From NCBI GenBank assembly GCA_023101725.1, contig JALJCO010007852.1:372001-436000 (forward strand): a stretch of DNA of 64,000 nt, in the 5' to 3' direction. Under the pieces are notes generated by a model, which made no database searches, was not told the origin of the DNA, and was given only the letters and a program-made list of their open reading frames with translations. This document shows positions 57,329 to 64,000 of this stretch, piece after piece. Source of the DNA: Atherinomorus stipes (taxonomy: Eukaryota > Chordata > Actinopteri > Atheriniformes > Atherinidae). The position numbers and the translations under genes were made by a program. Positions within the stretch are counted from its first letter, which is position 1. Every line of letters begins with the position of its first letter.

Positions 57329-58289
57329 CAGGGCTCCAGACTTTTTTCACCAGGATCACAATGGCCCCTAACTTGAATTTTTAGGAGCGTAAGCAGAAAC
57401 TTTAGGAGCGCTGAAATCAACTTGCAAAGCAAATCATCACATTTTCTCTCCTTTTCACTGTATTACTGATAAATACCTGAACAATAAATGCAGGAACTAC
57501 AATGTTCACAGGTCACGGCACATTTACGCTTCACATTGCTCTGTGTTCACTCAAAGTGTCGTGTTTTAGTTGTTGGTGCAGTTTTATCAACAAATTTTGT
57601 GTTCCTGGCATGTTGCGGGTGGTGCAACTGATCAATGAACTCACAGTTTCAGATCAGTTTTTGGTTTGAGTCACGGATCGGATCAGTTTTCAGATCAGCA
57701 AAACAGAAGAAGGACAAGACAAATTTACCTCTCTATTTATTTATTTATGTAATTAAGTATTTTTCCTATGAAAATCATTCAACTCAAGACTCATTCCACT
57801 CAACTGTAAAAAAACAAACAAAAAAGATGATAAATAAATTATGATAATGGGACGAGGAGCGGATGACAAAGATGCAAGGTCACTCAATAACAATGATGAT
57901 CCATGATGACAAACACTGACTGACTGACTGACTGACTGCTAACCTGGTGTCACTGGCAGTGATGTGATGTTTACTGCACATAGTTCAGGATTGCAAATCT
58001 GCAGGGGGCTTTTATTTTGAAATTTACCTGCTACAGTGTCTGATTTTTTATCTTTTTGCTGACAGCTTGAAGCTCTCTGGAAGTGTGCTCCGTCAAAAAA
58101 AGAGACGCTTGGAGTGAAGTTGTTGACTAAAATGTCCGTGTTTAGCTTCAAAGGCGGCGCCGCACACGGAACCAGTGTGCACAAAAAACGGCAAATTTAT
58201 TAGTTGCACATTACAGATGCAAAATTTACTCGCATCGTCTCACAATTTAGTCGCAAAATGCGACCATTTGGTCGCAGTCTGGAGCCCTG
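57329..58289. mobile_element. hAT-like element (CAGGGCTCCAGACT ends)
   Basis: CAGGGCTCCAGACT at 57329 pairs with AGTCTGGAGCCCTG... read as its complement ending 58289 (left ...CAGACT; right GCAGTCTGGAGCCCTG). The flanks TTAAAGTA and AAGTAAAC do not match cleanly. Near the right end are repeated TCGCA/TTAGTCGCAAAATGCGACC motifs. 961 bp; no transposase frame. Confidence 0.75.
57915..57938 (+). repeat. (ACTG)6 microsatellite
   Basis: Six perfect tetranucleotide units inside the hAT-like element. Confidence 0.93.
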
Positions 58290-58394
58290 AAGTAAACTGA
58301 GCTTAAATTAGCGGGACTTTATTACTTTTTCTTTGAGCTATAACTTTATTTATACCGGCAGTCCCACCGAGAGACACAGTGTCATTTACAAAAG

Positions 58395-58580
58395 ACACCT
58401 TTTAACCTAGCATGCATGTCTTTGGATGGTGGAAGGAAGCCGGAGAACCTGCCGAGGACCCATGCATACACGGAGAAAACATGCAAACACAAAGGCCACC
58501 GTTCAAACTCCTTCCCAGCCGACGCTCGAACTCACCTTCTTACTGTGAGATGCTAACCACCGCACCACCACGCAGCCTGC
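58395..58580 (-). mobile_element. tRNA-like-headed dispersed repeat
   Basis: On the minus strand GGTGCGGTGGTTAGCATC (A-box-like), then GTGAGTTCGAGCGTCGGC (B-box-like), then TTTGCATGTTTTCTCCGTGT, TTCTCCGGCTTCCTTCCACC and CCAAAGACATGCATGCTAGG. This order matches a very common fish repeat. It is a decayed copy. Confidence 0.7.
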
Positions 58581-60044
58581 TAAGACAACATTAATTGTTA
58601 ATTGGTGTTAAACAGAGTTGAATTCATCTGAACCGAATAGAAATAAAATATTGATCACATCCTAATCTTTTCTCTGTTTTCAGGGGTTTTTAATCTAATG
58701 AACCCGTTTCCAGTTAAATTACTTATCATGCCACAATATGTCAAATTTAGATTATTTACTGCAGTGGACATTGCAGACTTTCAGGTTTATTTTGCAAAAC
58801 CAGCAAACTCCCTGTCAGATGTCATAGAGTCATCCTGAGGAGAAGATCGTCCAGCTACAACAAAAGATGCTCTGACTGAAAAACTTAGAAATTTCTGAAG
58901 ACCTTTTTCTTTTTAATTAACAGAATTTAAGCAGGAACAGGGCAAACTACTGTAAATTGATAGACACTATATCAGTATATGAGATAATGATGTAAACACT
59001 ATAACAGTCATTCACTACAGTTAAAAATAGAAAATACATTCTGGGTAATGCAAAGGCCTCAATGGTCAAGTTTAGTTTAATTTCAGGTATAAATGTTTCA
59101 CTGAAGTCAAACTTAAATATTTTTACTTTTGATTAAACTGTTTGAAATGTAATGACATTTCAAATTATACTATGAACATATATTGGTTAAAAATATGAAT
59201 ATGTAGACATTGATAAATGTGATAAACCTGATGTATGAAACCTGATGATGCTAATTTTTTTTTTTTTTAAAAAGCATTTCCATCAAACCCTGTGATTCCA
59301 CAATGATAAATCACACAGGTCTTTTTAAAAACATTTTTATTTACACATTCATATGCTGCCTGTCCAAAAAAACAAAACAAACAAACACACAAACACACGC
59401 AAGTGCAAATAAATCCCACTTGGTGACTCCTGGCTGCGACACAGCTCCAAAATATAACTTAAAAAATACCAGTATTTTCTACATCAGCCTACAGTGGTAT
59501 AGCAGTTGAATCTGAAGGAATCCTGTAAAGATGTCAGATGTAACTATTTCTCTTTCAAATGAAATACTAGTATCAAAGAATTAATTGTTCTAAACTATTA
59601 TAACTGTTAACTAAAAGCTGTCGTTTCCAGGGAAAGTCAATGGGACACTTTTGGCCACGAGGCACCAGCGTTTGTATCTGTTGCTAAAAAATACAAATGG
59701 AATAAAAAAAAAAATGTGTTAATCTTTTACAAATCCAAGGCTCAATCAACCACCAACACACTGTCCCACTCCGATTTGTTATATGAAGAATAATTAAGAT
59801 TTTGTGTTCTTTTTGTAATGGATGACATAGTCATTCAAATATTCAAGCCAGCATTTAAAGGGTTAAAATTCTAGAATATATATTGAATGTTTGATAGTTT
59901 TAAGCTGGACTTGAGTTGTTTAGATGATTTATGAAAAAAAAAAAAAAGTAGAAATAATATTAATGTATGAGAATTTTATAACAGTTTCTTTGTGCAGGGA
60001 CACTTTTGTCCCGAGCATGGCGAACATTGCACAAGGGTTAATCA
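58581..60044. other. AT-rich unique sequence, nothing recognised
   Basis: No long frame or terminal repeat. AACA/CACA-type low complexity lies near 59365-59400. Confidence 0.45.
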
Positions 60045-61866
60045 TAGGGATGTCCGATGTTATCAGCCTACTGATATTATCAGCCGATATTGGCATTAAA
60101 ATGTGATATCGGAAAATATAGGTATTGTGTTTTTGGACAGATATTTTGAAAAACGAAATCTCATGAGATTTTGTGACAGAGCAACAAAGTCTTGCGAGAT
60201 CTCGTTCCATTAGCAGCGGTCCAGCATGTAGAAAAGTCCTTGTTTTCCTGGGAACTTCATATCCCAGCATTCCTTTCAGAGAGTCATGTGACTACGGTGC
60301 AGCTGCTGCTGCTACAGACTGACCTGCTTTGAAGCTGATTATAATATGTCTGGTTTTAAGTTGTTGTGTAACTAAATTGTCAGCTTTAAACATTATTAGC
60401 CACATGTTAAGGCTGAGGTACCTGCTAAGTACTCTTAAAGGTGCCTTGTTTGGATGTTGCGTTTTTAATGTGATCTCTCAAAAGAGAATATTTTTTTTAT
60501 TGAGGAGAGGGACAAAACCATTTTTAAAAATTTTTTTTACCCTCCCCCAAAAAAAAAGGAAAAAAAGACCTATTTACTATTTAAATTTAGAAAAATTCTT
60601 ATAAAAAAAAAAAAAAAAAAAAAAATAATAAAAAAAAAAAAAATAAATAAACAAGTATTAGTTTTTTAAATTATGTTTTTTTTTTTTTCAAAAATTTAAA
60701 TATTAAAAAAAGAAAAAAAAAAAAAATAATGGATAAAAAAAAAAAAAAAAAAAAATTAAGTTTAAATATTATGAAAGAAAAAAATTAATATACTATACTT
60801 AATTAAATAAAAAAAGGGTATAAATAAAAAAAAAAAAAAAAAAAAGAAAAATATTAAATGAATGAAGGAATAAGGTAAAATTTAATTATTATTAATTATA
60901 TAAAATATAATGATAAGTAACTAATAAATGAATAAAAAAATAAACATAAATTAATCATAAAAATAAAAATAATGAAAAATTAAAAACAAAAAATAAAGTA
61001 ACAGAAAGCGGGGGAGAAGGTGGAGGAATATAATTTAATAGTTATTTTTAGTACTCCAGTAATTCAGTTATATAGTCATTCAGTATTAAATAATAGAAGG
61101 AAGACAAGCGAGGAATAAAGAAAAAGAATCAATAAAAAAAATGATCATAAAAGAAAAAAAGACAAAGAGGAGCAGAGCTGTGAAGGGAAGGGGTGTATTT
61201 GTGGGTGGGATGGGGGGGGGGGAGTGGGGGTGGAGGGGAAGGAGAGGGGGAGGAGGGGGTGGGGTAAATTGGGAATATAGAGGGGGAATGATTGAGATAT
61301 ATGGCTATTAATTATTAGCCTTTTCTCCTATTTTCTTTTTCATCTTTATCTCTCTTAAAAAAATAAAATTATAATTTAAATTCTTTTTATTCAGAAAGAA
61401 AATCGAATGGCATGAAGAAGGGGGGGGAATCATTTATGATGTTACATAGTAAGAATAACAAAAAAAAACAGAAAAAAAAAAAATTAAAAATAAAAATAAA
61501 ATTTGTAAATTCAAAATCTAAAACAAAAAAAAAAAATGAAAATTAAACAATATACAAAAAAAAAAAATAAAATAAAATAATACAATAAAATTATAAAATA
61601 AAATAAAAAAAAAAAAAAAAAGAAAAAAAAAAATGAAAAAAGTACAAAAATAAAGAATAGTATGAGATATCTGGCAGGCCTTCTTAGATGTTCAGAGTAG
61701 AATATACGTTGTATCTCTCAAAATATGAACGGGATGCAACCTCACGAGTATCTCTGCATATATCGGTAGGCTTGGTTGACTATCGGATATCAGGAATCTT
61801 AACTGGGAAGTTGGACAATATCAGTATACGGGATTTCAGGAAAAAAGCCAATATCGAATATCCCTA
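60045..61866. mobile_element. hAT-like element, second TAGGGATGTC copy, with degenerate interior
   Basis: Left TAGGGATGTCCGATGTTATC and right ending AATATCCCTA. The flanks GTTAATCA and GTTAATAG match at 6 of 8 bases. The first 400 and last 190 bases follow the copy at 19105-20165. A TTAAAGGTGCC start at 60434 suggests a nested TTAA MITE. Most of the interior is low-complexity. The TTAA at 61799-61802 is an empty site for the MITE seen in the other copy. Confidence 0.75.
60490..61670 (+). repeat. low-complexity A-rich/G-rich interior, possibly misassembled
   Basis: Long runs of A broken by short T and AAAT, then G-rich blocks near 61200-61270, then A-rich again. It matches no other copy and has no stable repeat period. 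Confidence 0.6.
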
Positions 61867-61914
61867 GTTAATAGTATAAGAATAAACATTATTTATTTAA
61901 TTTATTTTCATTCG

Positions 61915-62219
61915 TTCATTCATTTCAGAACAATGTGAAGGGAACTCAAAGGGATTGGGACTGAACAGCTGTGTAGAAGAAAACCACTAACCAGTGAGGC
62001 TAACCAGAAAGAAGGCTTCAAATTACTATGGAAGAAAGTCATGTGTCTGATGAGTCCAGATTTACCCTGTTCCAGAGTGATGGAGCATCAGGGTAAGATG
62101 AGAGGAGGATGAAGAGATGCAGCCATCATGCCTAGTGTCTACTGTACAAGCCTGTGGGGGCGGTCTATGATCTGGGGTTTCTGCAGTTGGGTCACGTCTA
62201 GGTTCAGGTCTAGGTTAGA
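61915..62219 (+). pseudogene. Tc1-like transposase, 5' piece, frameshifted
   Basis: CTCAAAGGGATTGGGACTGA, AACCACTAACCAGTGAGGCT and TCTGATGAGTCCAGATTTAC match a fish Tc1-like transposase; the last reads SDESRFTLFQSDG, around the first catalytic Asp. One base is missing just before it and another just after, so the frame is broken. The piece ends at GGTTCAGGTCTAGG, where LINE and hAT sequences interrupt. It continues at 63826. Confidence 0.75.
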
Positions 62220-62480
62220 TAGATAGGCAATTTATTTCGAACATGTAATAACCAAAATGATCATACATTAATGTACTGACAATAATAAAAAAAAAAAAAC
62301 AAAGTAAAAATAGACTATACATACTGTACATAGTTTTCAGTGTACACATCCAAAAGGGAGCGGGGAGAAGTATGAACTTATAATTTCCCACCCCCTTTTT
62401 ATCTAAGCTAAGTGACTGGTCAATATCATCCAGTCACTTCGCTTCTGATCTATGTAATAATACTAATAATAACAAAAGCA
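62220..62480 (-). mobile_element. LINE-type 3' region, antisense
   Basis: On the minus strand AAAAAGGGGGTGGGAAATTA, then CATACTTCTCCCCGCTCCCT and TATTACATGTTCGAAATAAA resemble the 3' untranslated end of a fish LINE. It sits between the two halves of the Tc1 pseudogene. Confidence 0.5.
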
Positions 62481-63038
62481 ATAATCTGGTAACAATAGTA
62501 ACTATTATTAGAACAATAATAATAATTATTACGATATTAATATACAATAACTATTGATTTGTAATACCAATAATAATAGCAACAACCACAATAGTAATAT
62601 CAACATCCTTTTTTCATGTTATTATTCACAGTTGAATGCAACACCTACATATGACCATTTCCACGCGTCAACAACAACAAAAGGGAAAACAAATGACAGG
62701 AAACACCCCATGAAAATCAGATACCTTCTTCATTTTCGTACCTAGTATAAATAATTTCTCTGTTTATCGTCTTAAACTGTCCCATAGCTGGACATTCCCT
62801 GAGCATCCTCTTCATGCTGTTCCACAAACTGAAATACAGAAAGTCTTCCTTCTTATGCGTACTTTACTTTAGGTGGTCTGAGATTAAATTGTCCCCTTAA
62901 ATTATAACCCCCTTCCCCCAAGTGAGTAATTTTCGAATGTTTTCTGGTAAGAGATTATTTCTTGCTTTATATAGTGTCTGTGCTGTCTGAAGTTCTATGA
63001 TGTCTCTGAACTTTATGAGTCTTGATCATAAAAATTAT
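62481..63038. other. AAT-rich sequence then unclassified
   Basis: AATAATAATAATTATTA-like repeats to about 62600, then unclassified sequence that may belong to the LINE. No gene. Confidence 0.4.
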
Positions 63039-63198
63039 TATGGATGCACAATATTGGAATTTTGGCTGATATCCTATATGCCGATATTTTAAAACTCATA
63101 TGGCAGATAACCGACATCGATACCGATATTAAAGCTGAAAAAAATAAGCAGCCATTGCAAATAACAGTTTTGTTATCCGTTTCCGACACTTTGAGAAA

Positions 63199-63622
63199 TA
63201 GGAGTGGGAAAAATATCGATACACTGAAATATTAAGATATTTTCATATGCCAATATCAAGTTGATATTTAAAAATGTGGTATCGATCTATTTCACTTACA
63301 AAATCTCATGCGATTTCATCATTCTGTTACAAAATCTCACGATATGTGTGAATTCTCGCAAGATTTCATAACAGAAAGATAAAATCTCGCAAGATTTCAT
63401 TAAAATAGAGTGATACCATGTTTTTAAATGTCAATATGATATCAGCATATGAAAAATCACAAATTTTTGGTGAATTCTCGCGAGATTCCGTAACAGAATG
63501 CTGAAATATCGTGAGATTTGTTAGTAAAAGAGATTGATTCCGCGTTTTTAAAAGTCAGTAAGATATCAGCATATTAAAATATCACGATATTTCAGTGTAT
63601 TTATATTTTGTTCTCACCCCTA
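63199..63622. mobile_element. nested palindromic MITE with repeated ATCTCGCGAGATTTCAT segments
   Basis: Ends TAGGAGTGGGAAAAATATCG and TTGTTCTCACCCCTA. Arms hold GATACACTGAAATATT and its complement. The centre has three to four copies of a segment built from AAATCTCGCAAGATTTCAT and TAACAGAAxGxT, so it is longer than the 31724 relative. Confidence 0.7.
63476..63485. promoter_or_regulatory. TCTCGCGAGA palindrome (BANP-type motif)
   Basis: Second exact TCTCGCGAGA of the window, again inside the nested MITE family. Confidence 0.5.
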
Positions 63623-63825
63623 GTCTTTAGAAATTTTAAAGTCTGAAAAAAAGAAGTTTTTGAAGAAGAAGTTTTTGTTTTTTTAGACTTTAGAAACAGC
63701 GGGCTGATCGGTTAAATATTGGTTAAATATCGGTTAAATATTGGTGTCCGATACTCAGGTTTAAGGCCGATATAGGCCGATTCCGATTAGGGGGCCGATT
63801 ATATCGTGCATCCCTTGGAAAGAAT

Positions 63826-64000
63826 GAGTTGGGTTCAGCAACATTATGAGGTCAGCTGATACCTGAACATACTGAATGAGCAGGTTATTCCGTCTGCCCT
63901 GGTGGCACGGCCATAGTTTCAGATGAAATATCAGGATTCATCGGGCTCATTATGAAAGTGGTTCAGGAAGCATACATGTCATTTTCAGTCATGGACTGGT
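63826..64000 (+). pseudogene. Tc1-like transposase, 3' piece, runs off the window
   Basis: GGTTCAGCAACATTATGAGG, AGGTTATTCCGTCTGCCCTG, AGGATTCATCGGGCTCA and TCATTTTCAGTCATGGACTG continue the transposase from 62219. Where the family normally has DDNARIH, this copy reads with a stop and no Asp pair before IRIHRA, so the second catalytic acid is lost. Confidence 0.72.

Larger units (their letters stand above)
63039..63816 (-). mobile_element. hAT-like element, inverted relative of 31473-32301
   Basis: The right end (complement TAGGGATGCACGATATAATC-like, here AAGGGATGCACGATATAATC) matches the left end of the 31473 copy. The left end TATGGATGCACAATATTGG matches that copy's right end. No 8-bp duplication (AAAATTAT versus GGAAAGAA). 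It interrupts the Tc1 pseudogene and carries the nested MITE at 63199-63622. Confidence 0.75.

Overview
The window looks like non-coding DNA from a ray-finned fish, most likely a spiny-rayed teleost. This rests on composition and repeats: AT-rich unique DNA, no long protein-coding gene, and dense copies of DNA transposons typical of teleost genomes (hAT-type elements starting TAGGGATG, CAGGG or TAGGGCTG; TTAA-flanked foldback MITEs; Tc1/mariner relics; LINE 3' tails; tRNA-like repeats). No complete host gene is visible. The longest open frames (190-257 codons) are by-products of two tandem-repeat families. The best coding candidate is one 44-nt exon-like segment on the minus strand (17864-17907), so the window may be a large intron or a gene desert near a developmental gene.

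Layout. 1-1730: a TTAA MITE and an hAT end. 1830-5400: repeat-poor, locally GC-rich blocks resembling vertebrate conserved non-coding elements (conservation not tested). 5418-6420: an hAT-like element filled with an 11-bp minisatellite. 7827-12715: mosaic of transposon pieces. 13640-15480: relics plus unique sequence. 15509-17233: a large 19-bp minisatellite. 17840-18210: the exon candidate in unique sequence. 18573-22561: TTAA and hAT elements nested in each other, separated by a unique block at 20640-21080. 23076-24552: a GC-rich hairpin insertion and a foldback element. 26970-30142: three-level nest (mariner relic, CAAACGCG element, hAT element) ending in a LINE tail. 31473-32301: hAT with a perfect target duplication and a nested MITE. 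33871-36173: long TTAA copy. 36552-36975: paired tRNA-like repeats. 37560-39756: dispersed repeats and a 1.5-kb element with a 300-bp-arm palindrome. 42605-44588: two TTAA elements and a second 11-bp minisatellite. 47264-48294: hAT with a perfect 8-bp duplication. 51112-53935: further TIR elements and a perfect 41-nt palindrome. 54840-57110: a second unique, regulatory-looking block. 57329-64000: hAT elements, LINE pieces and a Tc1 transposase pseudogene that runs off the window.

No gene set works together here. The coherent story is transposon biology: at least seven TTAA-flanked families share the start TTAAAGG, one filled site can be compared with an empty paralogous site in the same window, and hAT elements carry tandem arrays and nested MITEs. 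Three stretches (about 10440-10830, 22010-22290, 60490-61670) look like damaged or badly assembled low-complexity sequence inside such elements.
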